Positions 21,836-31,009 of a stretch of 64,000 nt of DNA are shown piece after piece. The translations under genes were made by a program, and so were the position numbers. The first letter of the stretch is position 1; the number at the start of each line of letters is the position of its first letter. The notes below the pieces were generated by a model. It saw only the letters and a list, made by a program, of their open reading frames with translations, was not told the origin of the DNA and searched no databases. The stretch comes from Ostreococcus mediterraneus. Taxonomy: Eukaryota > Chlorophyta > Mamiellophyceae > Mamiellales > Bathycoccaceae. The DNA is taken from the NCBI GenBank assembly GCA_012295225.1, contig WMKK01000022.1, positions 434,001 to 498,000 of the forward strand, read 5' to 3'.

Positions 21836-23192
21836 CTGTGTTGGCGGTATGCATATGCACAAATGGTATGCATATGCATATGCACGTGCATATGCAGGAT
21901 GCACGCCCCCCACACGTGCATACGGCCATAGAAAAACGACTTTTATGTGGGGCATGCTTTTTTATAAATACATTGATAGTCTAATAATTACGTAAATACT
22001 GGACGACATGACTGGTGATCAGCCTATTTCCCTAAGCGTCGCTTCAAATTTCGATTTCTTGAGTTATAATTGGTCGATGAGTGGGTCAAGTGCAAAAAAG
22101 GGCGCAAGTAGGTAGGAATTCAAAAACGTGTTTACAGCTGCCTCTCAAATACGTGCGCACGTCGACGTCGCGCGTTTACACGTCGCCAGCGTCGTACGCA
22201 GTCGAAAGTACATATAATAACACACCCGTGAGCCTTTCAAACGCGCCGAATAGTGCGCGCGCGTCGCCGATATGGTTTAAAATGTTCATTTTAGCGCGTT
22301 GCGGATATCGACCTGTAGACGCGTGGTCGCCGGGATTTACGTCACAAGATGACGTACAGGCATGCATAATACGTGTATCTACATCTTCTTCAGTGCATGT
22401 GCTGAGTTTTACGCCCGCACGGCGACGATAGAGGCTGGTGAACATTCGAGGGGCTCATCGACCAATTATGAACGGTAACTCCGGATCGACATCTCGATTT
22501 TCTGTTCATAATTGGTCGTTGAGCCCCTCACATGTTCATCAGCCTCTATCGTCGCCGTGCGGGCGTGAAACTCAGCACATGCACTGAAGAAGATGTAGAT
22601 ACAAGTATTATGCATGCCTGTACGTCATCCTGCGACGTACATCGCGGCGACCACGCGTCTACAGGTCGATATCCGCAACGCGCCAAAATGAACATTTTAA
22701 ACCATATCGGCGACGCGAGCGCATCATTCGGCGCGTTTGAGTCGTCCACGGGTGTGTTATTATATTTACTTTCGACCGCGTACGGCGCTGACGGTGCGTA
22801 CACGCGCGACGTCGACGTGCGCACGTATTTGAGAGGTAGCTGTAAACACGTTTTTGAATTCCTACCTACTTGCGCCCTTTTTTGCACTTGACCCACTCAT
22901 CGACCAATTATAACTCAAGAAATCGAAATTTGAAGCGACCCTTAGGGAAATAGGATAATTTTAAGGTACGCGACGAGGGGCAATTAGGGTTCAGAAATAA
23001 GGGTTTACCCGGCGCATGTTTACACGGCCGGTGCGCAAAACACTCGTACTTAACATCATATGTACGGTATGTATCACTCAAGCGGTATATTACATAAGCT
23101 TATTATGTGTTAAGTATGGTATGCACGCGTATGCAGGCCGGGCCTACATATGTAGGATGTACGCCCCTAGTATGCTGTTTCGGCCAACACAG
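21836..23192 (+). mobile_element. X-MITE with nested hairpin element, TSD GACCGAGC
   Basis: Ends CTGTGTTGGCGG and GGCCAACACAG with the 8-bp duplication GACCGAGC (21828-21835, 23193-23200). It lies 32 bp downstream of the X composite within the same Harbinger gene. A hairpin element (22022-22955) interrupts it; without that it is of normal MITE length. Confidence 0.88.
22022..22955. repeat. 934-bp palindromic hairpin element
   Basis: Same family as 4722-5655. Here the two arms differ at a few places (for example around the outer parts of the mirrored ORFs at 22176-22445 and 22532-22891), so this copy is older or less well homogenised. The flanking bases at the MITE junction do not give a clean TA duplication. 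Confidence 0.8.
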
Positions 23193-23200
23193 GACCGAGC

Positions 23201-23784
23201 GACTGGAGTCCGTCAGGAAGGATGTCGAGCGATGTTTTGGTCACTTGAAGAAGCGCTTTCAGATACTTCGCTTGCCATCTAGCGTGAGGTCGTTCGACCA
23301 GATCGGCGATACGTGGCGTACGTGTGTTGTTCTACACAACATCCTCACACGCCGTAGGCTACAGCGCGATTACGATGCCCGCGTAGCAAATGTTGCCACC
23401 GGGGAGTTTCAAGACAACGACGCGGCGGTAGTACAGGCATGGCGCGAGCGCGACGTTAGCGACGCGCAGTTTTACGCGCGTCGACTACGCGCAAGACGTG
23501 TAGACGCGCGCGAAGAAGATGCGATAGTAAACGACCTCATGCACGTCGACGAAAGTGCTATCGCCGTGCGTATCGCAAGAGCACAGCTTGCGATGCGGTC
23601 GTCACACAACCTTACTCGGACATCCGTTGAAGACTTGCGCGCGTATGCTGAGCGACAGAATACATTAGTCACGCATTACACCGCGTTCGAGAAACGCGGT
23701 GCAGTAGACCATTTGCACGCAACGCGCCGCAGAGTGGCGCGCGACGCGGATGGGAGGATGTTGTACATAGATGAATTGGAATAA
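23201..23784 (+). CDS. Harbinger DDE_4-type transposase, 3' part
   Basis: Continues the frame of 9555-10531 through the 32-bp piece 21804-21835. RKDVERCFGHLKKRFQIL matches the conserved R-x2-VE-x2-FG-x-LK-x-RF segment with the catalytic Glu, and DTWRTCVVLHNI is the usual block after it. The remaining C-terminal region is charged and ends at TAA before 23785. The DDE set is therefore all present in the gene, though spread over 14 kb by insertions. Frame codons before 23201 lie in the MITE and are not part of the protein. Confidence 0.85.
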
Positions 23785-24258
23785 AACGACGTGTTGGAGG
23801 AGGTTTCGACCAGGCACGACACTTACCGTCGCTCACCCGCCGCTTTCACACGTACTACTCGATAGCGGCGCATGATACGACAGCGCATACGAATGTAAAG
23901 CGTTTCATGCCCATAGCGCACGACAAACGGACGTCGACGCGCACGAGAGACGTGGATAAATGAGCAAGAAATGGTCCCGACGTGCGCGCGCACGTTTCGT
24001 CGCGTGCAGCGTCGACTGCACGCCTGAGCATCATGAACAGATGGCAGGTGTGTGATAACATTCATGTGATCCCATGTAAACGTGTGCGGCGATTTTCACA
24101 GAACGTGGCGAGCGCTACATCGCCGAGCACGCGCATCCCACCCCGGGGGAGGTTTCGACCAGGCTGATGGCAGCAGCTTGACCACGTCGTTTCGCGCCGT
24201 ACGCATGCGTGTGCCGGGACGTTATTATTCCGAACTTGTAATTACTCTTGTACACATA
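23785..24258. other. Convergent 3' intergenic region of the Harbinger element, no gene
   Basis: Lies between the convergent stops of the transposase and the SANT-like gene. Contains a direct repeat GAGGTTTCGACCAGGC (about 23800 and 24150). Several short ORFs on both strands lack any family character. Confidence 0.6.
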
Positions 24259-25611
24259 TTATTTACTCCGTTTATTGTTAGGTTTCGACGCACGTACCGA
24301 GCGGCGAGGCGTTGTAGCGGGAGCATCGTCAACTGCAATGCGCGCGTCGCTGTGGTGTGCGGCAACGACACGGTCGTCTCTGTCGACGGCGGCAACGATC
24401 TGCGAGACGACTGGCGACTCAACGCCACGGCTCGCACCATTGCACGGCGACTCCACTGGGTCGACACCCGTTCCGTGCGGCGCTTGTTCCGGCGAGCGCG
24501 CGTTGGGGATTGCATCGTGTTCAGCGTGCATCGTATCATCACCAGCACCGCCATCGTCGTCAGCGGATACAGCGTCGAGGCGCGCCGCGAAATCGGGTTC
24601 GACTGCATCAGTCGGGCGCGCGGGTTCTACCGGCACCTCGATAGATGGCTGTACGCCGAGGTCGACGAGCATTTTGTCCCACGCCGCTGCCTGCTTGCGT
24701 AGAACTTGAAGCTTCAACGCTCGTATCTGTTCGGTTTCCTCGTCACGCTTGCGCCGTCGCTTACGATCTGAATCGGTCGATCGCATCACTAGTTCAGTGT
24801 TGCTCTTGTTTTCTTCGTTTTCACGCTGGTCAGTTCGAGTTTGCGGGTAGTCTGCCGCGGGTGGGGGGAGGCTGCGACTGAGGGAGTATTCCGCGATGTA
24901 TTTCCGACTCAGCGTCTTCGAAGCCAACATATCATCACTTTCCGGACACGACCACCGAAAGACGTACACAGCCGCCTGTATGGCGTTTCGATCGGTCGAT
25001 GTCAGCGGTTTACCGTCGTCTCGCTGCGATATTGCGTTGACGTGCTCTTGTACAGCTTCCATGACGTGCGACCACGTCTGCCCAGACGGCAACGCCCGAA
25101 ACGTCTTTTTCGCCGTCGGCAAGACGTGTTTGAGCACGTAGCCGTGCACGGTGGTGGCACGATTGAACACGGCCATGGAGGTTGGGATTTCGCAGCCTCG
25201 CTGCGTACCAGCCGCGCCCGGCGATGCAATCACCTCAAGAGCACCTTTGCGGTAACACACGGCGGCGTTTGGAAACTCCTTGTTGAGCGCCGCGAGCTCC
25301 GCGTCCGCTGCTTTAAGTGCACGAAGCGCAGGTACGAAACGATCTGCGCAATCGCGTGCGCGTGCTACCTTGTCGCGTTTTTGGGTGGCGTTGTTGGACG
25401 CCTCGCGCGCGTGCACTGCGGCGAGTGATTCAGGCATCGTCCACGTGAAGTTTCGCCCGCCTTTCGACGCACTCGGAGCGCCATGAGGCGAACTTATGAG
25501 TGCATCGTACTCGTTCAGCGGTAGACTGTCGAGAACATTGTCCCCCGTGTTGTCACTTGCACTATCGTCCTCGTGCGGACGCTGCACGGCGTCGGGAGTC
25601 GTGTCCTCCAT
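24259..25611 (-). CDS. Harbinger accessory SANT/Myb-like DNA-binding protein
   Basis: First ATG at 25609-25611, 450 codons; the frame is open a little upstream but without ATG. After an acidic N-terminus, GGRNFTWTMPESLAAVHARE resembles the first helix of the trihelix/SANT-like domain of Harbinger ORF1 proteins. A basic stretch SDRKRRRKRDEE leads into a helical Gln/Arg/Lys-rich segment (about residues 290-325). The C-terminal third is acidic and low in complexity and ends with a basic KPNNKRSK. In characterised Harbinger transposons such a protein brings the transposase to the transposon ends and into the nucleus. The partner transposase is convergent, 475 bp away. The assignment rests on location and weak motif match. 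Confidence 0.6.
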   Translation of the reverse strand: MEDTTPDAVQRPHEDDSASDNTGDNVLDSLPLNEYDALISSPHGAPSASKGGRNFTWTMPESLAAVHAREASNNATQKRDKVARARDCADRFVPALRALKAADAELAALNKEFPNAAVCYRKGALEVIASPGAAGTQRGCEIPTSMAVFNRATTVHGYVLKHVLPTAKKTFRALPSGQTWSHVMEAVQEHVNAISQRDDGKPLTSTDRNAIQAAVYVFRWSCPESDDMLASKTLSRKYIAEYSLSRSLPPPAADYPQTRTDQRENEENKSNTELVMRSTDSDRKRRRKRDEETEQIRALKLQVLRKQAAAWDKMLVDLGVQPSIEVPVEPARPTDAVEPDFAARLDAVSADDDGGAGDDTMHAEHDAIPNARSPEQAPHGTGVDPVESPCNGASRGVESPVVSQIVAAVDRDDRVVAAHHSDARIAVDDAPATTPRRSVRASKPNNKRSK

Positions 25612-25639
25612 GGACGCAATGTGGCGCTTCCCGTCGCGC

Positions 25640-25920
25640 ACCAACGAATCTCTTTTCGCAACGGAAAATTTTCAAATTAATTGGTCGATTAACTCAAGAC
25701 TTGTGTCCCTAAACGCTATAATTATAGAATTTTTTAGACTTCGGCCAAGTCTATAATTGAATTATAGACTTGGCCGAGGGCTATAATCCTATAAATATTC
25801 GGACATTCGGCGTGAAATTATAGAAATATAGGAATCTCTTTTTCAGCCTAACCACACACCAAAATAGTGTGGTTATACCACACTATTTAGCACACACCAA
25901 AGTGTGTGGTCGTCCTTGTC
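25640..25920. repeat. Harbinger right terminal region with 37-nt palindrome
   Basis: 25741-25777 is a perfect 18+18 palindrome around one G (arm TCGGCCAAGTCTATAATT). Further out lie AATCTCTTTTTCAGCC and a string of CACACCA/GTGTGGT inverted motifs (25850-25905) that also occur at 6929-7030 and 9155-9210. This is consistent with transposase-binding subterminal repeats. Confidence 0.65.
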
Positions 25921-26044
25921 TGTGACTCGTCACTTTTCGACTCGTATTTTTTATTGCAAATTAGATGATTTTATATAGACCTGTGGGGCATCACAGTAGT
26001 ACACAAATCGAAAAAAACGCGCATGTGAGACTTTTTGAATTTTT

Positions 26045-26503
26045 TTATCGCGGCAGAGAGTGGGGCAGAGAGCAAGGGAGCACTCCTTGGGCGTCTTCGA
26101 AGCTCAGCGTGCGCACCAACGGCTCGTCTTCGTCGGTGGAAACGTCTCTGAGTTCCTCAACAATTGGTTTCGACTCTATGTAGCCGTGCGGAAGCTCGTA
26201 ATCGTTCGTCCCTTGCGCGTCAAGGATCGATTGGACGACGGCGCTCTTTGTCCTCCAGCACCTGTCCATCGTTCTTTCGTCGTGGTACTCGTAGAAAGTC
26301 TTCACGACGTGCTTCCAAAATGGGGCTCTAGTCAAGTTTTCCATGGGATAGTATATATCAGGGCGACTAACAGCAAGCCATTCAGAACGTTTTGCTCTTA
26401 GGGTGACTAAGAGTAGAACTTCATAACTCGGGCATAACTCGTACTTTATGCCCGAGTTATGAAGATGTCTCTTAGTGCAGAGCGCCTCATAACTTTTAGA
26501 CAC
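26045..26503 (-). pseudogene. Possible SANT-like transposon ORF fragment
   Basis: 152 codons. The middle contains APFWKHVVKTFYEYHDERTMDRCWRTKSAV, which resembles the FWxxV ... R ... C/LxxRW pattern of SANT-like domains in plant transposon accessory proteins. The N-terminal third runs into the AGTTATG repeat and is probably not coding. No partner gene nearby. Weak call; it could be chance. Confidence 0.3.
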
Positions 26504-26945
26504 GAGTTATGCGAAAATGACCAAGAGCTAATTTTCATAACTCCTTCATAACTCGGACGCTTTGACGAGTCATGAACTGTGATCCCCGATCGTACTCGAT
26601 TCCGTTCACCTCCATTTGTCCGAATTATTATGCGTCACGTGACTAAGAGATGATTTTCATAACTTGGGCCTAACTCGACCCCCTCGAAATTAACTCAAGG
26701 ATTGACCAGTCCCGAGTTATGAAGAAGCCTTAAAAATCTTCATAACTCGGGCCCGAGTTATGAAGATTTTTAAGGAAATTTCATAACTTTTATGAAAAAA
26801 TCGTACTCTTATTAGTCCCATTTTTTTCATAACTCGGGTCTAAAAGTTATGAAAGCACTGTACTCTTAGTCACCCTTAGTCCAATTGATGATAACTTTAG
26901 CATTAAGTCGGAGTTATGGGCAAAGTTAACTACGGTGCTCGCCCT
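26380..26945. repeat. AGTTATG/CATAACT repeat block with perfect palindromes
   Basis: Dense short repeats of CATAACTCG in both orientations. 26728-26775 is a perfect 24+24 palindrome without spacer (arm CCTTAAAAATCTTCATAACT then CGGG), and 26419-26465 is an 18-19 bp inverted repeat with a loop of about 9 nt. 26879-26940 repeats 6825-6886. Confidence 0.75.
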
Positions 26946-26958
26946 TAAGATCAATATT

Positions 26959-26997
26959 TTGATAAAAAGTTGCTTCCGGGTGAGATTTAGCCACGCC
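26959..26997. repeat. Diverged MULE terminal repeat, partner not found
   Basis: GATAAAAAGTTG, then GAGATTTAGCCACGCCC, matches the right TIR of the MULE at 48984-51098 with a few differences in the middle. No matching left end seen in the preceding 1.5 kb. Confidence 0.5.
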
Positions 26998-27247
26998 CGA
27001 ATCCGCCTAGGTTACCCCCTGAAGGAATATCTGTGCTAGAGAAAAACGCAAACGGATTTGGACGTCACATTTCGCCGTCGAGGTGGTCAAATTGACGAGC
27101 ACTTCGGCACATCTGTTGCGCGCACTCTCTATCTCTAACGCGTCACGCGAGTTGAGGGCGTAAGGGTATGTCACATATTCGGACCTTGAATCGGGCACTT
27201 AGCCAACGCACATAGGAGTGATATGCTATTGGGTAGCTTTGTGCATT
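26998..27247. other. Gene-free spacer with diverged repeat
   Basis: 27035-27165 resembles 8836-8960. The remainder to the stop of the glycosyltransferase gene shows nothing recognisable. Confidence 0.5.
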
Positions 27248-29514
27248 CTATAGGAAAAAATCTACAAATAAACGCATACTTGACTCACTGGCGCCGGATA
27301 TACGTGCCAAAGAATTGAAGATCTCAGCCGGTTTATGCACTGCAAATGTAAATCTTTTCGTCCCCTCCATCTGTATCGACTTGAACGACATTCTGTTTAG
27401 ACGTTTCCACTCATCTATGACTTTGATATGCCAATCAATGTCGGGACATAAGCACTCAAGGCTGAAGTACGATGCCATTTCTTCACTTGCTACTTCTAAA
27501 TGAGCTTTGTGTAGTGAGCTTACTGCGAAAACATCTTCGTTTTCCTGCGGATCACTTTCGTTACCGTACATTTTTATGATTTGAATCATTGCTTGAGTGC
27601 TCCTGATAGACACACCGCCATTGCCAACGCGAACACCGCGCTCAAGCTGACGTGTATTGTGAAGCATCTTAAAATCACGCGTGGGACGCTCAGATATTGG
27701 CAAATATCCGCTGTTACCCACCAAGCACCAAGGTGCTCCAATGTAACTGGTTTCTAACCACGTCGTATCGAAACCTGTGCCATGGAACCACGAGTCGGAC
27801 TGAAATGTAAGGACACGCTTAACGTTCTCCCCTATCACCTCCCAAAAACGTCTCGACTTGAAGAGAATCTGATAAGAGCCTTGCATGCGTGGATCTAGTT
27901 GCTCGCCAACCTCTAATGATGCTAGTGCATTAAACTGTACGAAGTTTAAACCCGCTAGAGCCGTCCTTAATTGTATCTCATTGTCTCGGCTGTACCATAC
28001 GTTGAAATTCCAGTCAGCTCCTAAAGCTGAATGAAGATTTAGCACGTTTCCGCGCACCGCCATGTCATACCGCGTTTCGACATACACCACTGCGTTAAGT
28101 CGGTTACGTTGTTGCAACTTGTCTGAAGACACATAGCCACCATATTTTTTGATAACGCGCGACACTTTCTCTCGAATGAGTCTCCATAATAGTACATCTT
28201 TAGGTCGCAGCTGGACACCAAGGATGTTAAAGATTGAGTCAAATGATTCATGGAAATTATTTAACTCTTGCGCGCGCACTCGAACAGCGGAGCGTAGTTC
28301 TGATAGTTGGTTTCTGGGGAGTCGAAGCACTTGAAGAGTGATTGATGCAACTTCCTGTATGTTTTCAGCGACAAGATTCATCGAGAGGTTCTCAGTTATC
28401 TCAACGGGTCCACCTTTCGAACAAACAACTGGAATCAATCCCAGACCCATCCCCTCAACTAGAGCTATACCAAAGTGTTCTGCATCAGCTGGATTCGATG
28501 ATAAAGGGGTACCGAGTCCCGTGACGGACCAAATCACATGTACGCGCCCCATAACAGATTGTAGCTCACCAGGAGCTGCGTTTAGCAACAAAGTTGCATC
28601 TGCTTGCAACGCGGTGGCGCGTTTGACTTTTTCCACGTATTTTTGCTGACCTTCTGCTTCATGACCAACGAGAAATAGTTGAAGCTTACAAGAACATTTA
28701 ATCTTGAGGAGCTCAAAAGCCTCTAGCGCATCAAGATGATGCTTACTTTGCGGGCCATCGAAGAATCTCCCCAAAAGTAGTATTCCTATAGATTCTGTTT
28801 CGTCACTACTCCAGCGGGCCGTGTATTGATCCGTACTTGCGAGTGTCAGAGGTGGTGGAAAGCTAATAAGTGATGGGAGGTTCGGAGTAAAACCATGTCT
28901 GCTGGCGTAAGCCACTTTTTCAGCTTCCATAGCTTGCATGTACCACCTTGTGGTATATTTCGAGTTAAGATACACAGCATCAAAGCGAGAGAGTCTCTCT
29001 ACGTCAGACTTCAGTAGTTCGGAGTTAAATCTGAAGTCATTATAATCAAACGGAAATTGACAGTGGTAGATGCTGAACAATCCTCTCGCTGCTTTCCTAG
29101 GAAATAGCCCATTTCCCATTTCTATCCATACCAAGTAGTCTGGTAGTTTCTTTTTCGTAAGTCGTCTGATGCGAAACTGTTTCCAGTCAATGTTGTCGAC
29201 ACTGAGTGCACTCGCGAGTTGTTTAACACAAGCTGTTCGTGTACAGGAATTTCTAGGTTCGACTATGAGTTCGACGCGACCACCAGTTAGACGCTGAAGC
29301 GCAATAACAAAGTTCAATACAACCTTTTCTCCTCCGCCTGGTGTCAGATTGTACGGCGTATATACCGCGCTGCGTGGGCGATAAACTTGGGAAGAAATTC
29401 TCAAGTGCTTTAGTTGTTTAATAATCAAACATGCGCACAAAAAAAAAAAACACCGCGCACGCAGCACCCCCGGAGTTGTATGTTCGTGCGGTGACGCGGG
29501 GCAGTTTTCTTCAT
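27248..29514 (-). CDS. GT4-type glycosyltransferase fused to DUF5672
   Basis: From a GTG at 29465-29467 the frame encodes 739 residues. The N-terminal half has TPGGGEKVV, YHCQFPFDYNDF, ILLLGRFFDGPQSKHHLDALEAF and EHFGIALVEGMGLGLIPV...KGGPVEI, the Alg11/GT4 pattern of nucleotide-sugar glycosyltransferases. The C-terminal half (about residues 450-670) has VYVETRYD, FWEVIGENVKRVLTFQSDSW, SYIGAPW and RVGNGGVSIRS, the DUF5672 pattern, itself a putative glycosyltransferase. So two catalytic modules lie in one chain. No in-frame ATG precedes the GT4 domain; an ATG at 29512-29514 lies in another frame, separated by a 12-nt poly-T run (coding strand). One more T would join them and give a short basic N-terminus and a hydrophobic segment, a plausible Golgi signal anchor. 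This suggests slippage, a sequencing error, or a disabled start. Unlike the neighbours it is not transposon-like and is less GC-rich. Confidence 0.8.
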
Positions 29515-29519
29515 GGAAT

Positions 29520-29703
29520 GTACACGTTTAAAACGGCAGGAACAGTGCACTTGTCGACCGCCGTGCACAGTAGGCTGACGACAAAAGGTGACGCCAAATG
29601 GGCTGAGGCTGGAAAAGTGATTGCTATAATTTCACGCCGAATGTCCGAATATTTATACTATTTCGGCATACAATTTGTCTGTGTTGGCGGTATGCATATG
29701 CAC
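29520..29703. repeat. Harbinger end remnant and 25-bp X-MITE tip
   Basis: 29610-29665 carries CTATAATTTCACGCCGAATG, the same sequence as the Harbinger right subterminal region. 29679-29703 is the first 25 bp of an X-MITE, interrupted by the complete copy that follows. This lies in the upstream region of the GT4-DUF5672 gene and could influence its promoter; no TATA-type promoter was identified. Confidence 0.65.
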
Positions 29704-30120
29704 CTGTGTTGGCGGTATGCATATGCACAAATGGTATGCATATGCATATGCACGTGCATATGCAGGATGCACGCCCCCCACACGTGCATACGGCCATAGA
29801 AAAACGACTTTTATGTGGGGCATGCTTTTTTATAAATACATTGATAGTCTAATAATTACGTAAATACTGGACGACATGACTGGTGATTTTAAGGTACGCG
29901 ACGAGGGGCAATTAGGGTTCAGAAATAAGGGTTTACCCGGCGCATGTTTACACGGCCGGTGCGCAAAACACTCGTACTTAACATCATATGTACGGTATGT
30001 ATCACTCAAGCGGTATATTACATAAGCTTATTATGTGTTAAGTATGGTATGCACGCGTATGCAGGCCGGGCCTACATATCTAGGATGTACGCCCCTAGTA
30101 TGCTGTTTCGGCCAACACAG
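29704..30120 (+). mobile_element. X-MITE, complete, 417 bp, TSD ATATGCAC, nested in another X-MITE tip
   Basis: Ends CTGTGTTGGCGG and GGCCAACACAG; duplication ATATGCAC at 29696-29703 and 30121-30128. The target was the left end of an older X-MITE (29679-29703 and on from 30121). Confidence 0.88.
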
Positions 30121-30128
30121 ATATGCAC

Positions 30129-30364
30129 AAATGGTATACACGTGATTTCGAAAAAAAGTATGAAAAACGTTAATTTTCGCGTTTGCGCGCGTCTAGTGTC
30201 GCGACGCGGGATCCGATCGCGCTGATTCGCGGATATATTTTGTAAAAACTTTAGAGCTTTCCAACGCGACATCGTTCGTCGTCTCGCGTGAAGTATCGCG
30301 TCGTCGAGGTTCCGACGAAATTCATGCATCTTGGGGGTTAATTTTATCAAAAATAATGAAACTA
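30129..30364. other. Gene-free spacer
   Basis: The first bases after 30129 resemble continuation of the older X-MITE. Beyond that I see no coding frame or repeat that I can name. Confidence 0.5.
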
Positions 30365-30375
30365 CCCTATTTCCC

Positions 30376-30875
30376 TGATAGGTCGCCCCTCCACTCGCCT
30401 CGCAATATTTAAGCCTCCAAAGGCCAAACGTTCTCACCCCGCGGTAACTTCGCGTCACCACTCAGGAATAAGTACCCCGTTTGCCCAGCTCAATACGTCG
30501 ACGAGCGACGCGCGTTCAGTGATTATAAAATGTCGGTAATATTAGGATATACGGACTCTTACTATTCGTTACAACTTTCAGTCGTCACGCTGCAGAATGG
30601 CGCCGCATGCATGGGCAAATCAACGCATGCGCGCCAGCAAAAGGGAATATACCCTCAGGCACGAATTGCAGCCACTAATTAGCTCTAAGCAAAGTTCATT
30701 GTTCATAATCACGCCTCGATAGCACTGTTGGGCTTCCAGATCAACGGTAGTCGACAGGGGGCCTCAAAGGGCACGCGTTCAAGAAGGTCACTATGACTAA
30801 ACAGTATGTGGTAAATGGGGTAATCGACCGTGGCCCGTTTTGCCCATGATCACCACATCACTGGAAATCACATCA
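30376..30875 (-). repeat. Copia 1, 3' LTR (500 bp)
   Basis: Ends TGATAGGTCG and AATCACATCA as read on the plus strand; identical by eye to 38798-39297. A G/C-rich purine tract (minus strand CAGGGGGCG) borders it inside. Confidence 0.92.
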
Positions 30876-31009
30876 CGCCCCCTGACCGCGTTGAACGTCG
30901 CAACTCATATCCATAGTGTCGGAGAGATAAAACATAAGAGGAAATTCCTTCGCCTCGCTCCCTGGGAGCGCGCAAGTTGAAACCGACTCCCTCTTATGAG
31001 TCTTGCGGT

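Larger units (their letters stand above)
9140..25920. mobile_element. PIF/Harbinger DNA transposon, expanded by nested insertions
   Basis: Both sides carry matching inverted terminal sequence: GAAAAAGAGATTCCTATATT near 9208 and its reverse complement near 25830, followed inwards on each side by CGGACATTCGGCG. Between them are a plus-strand DDE transposase (9555 to 23784, split) and a convergent minus-strand SANT/Myb-like gene (24259-25611), the usual two-gene Harbinger set. Without the two nested insertions the element would be about 4.2 kb, normal for the superfamily. The outermost borders and the expected 3-bp duplication were not resolved, so coordinates are approximate. Confidence 0.75.

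Noticed and set aside
21588-23192. hAT assignment for the X family on the basis of 8-bp duplications
   Set aside because: The duplication length fits, but the candidate transposase shows no BED finger or hAT dimerisation domain, so the superfamily is left open.
24082-24709. Several ORFs on the plus strand across the SANT-like gene
   Set aside because: Shadows of the GC-rich minus-strand gene; no family character.
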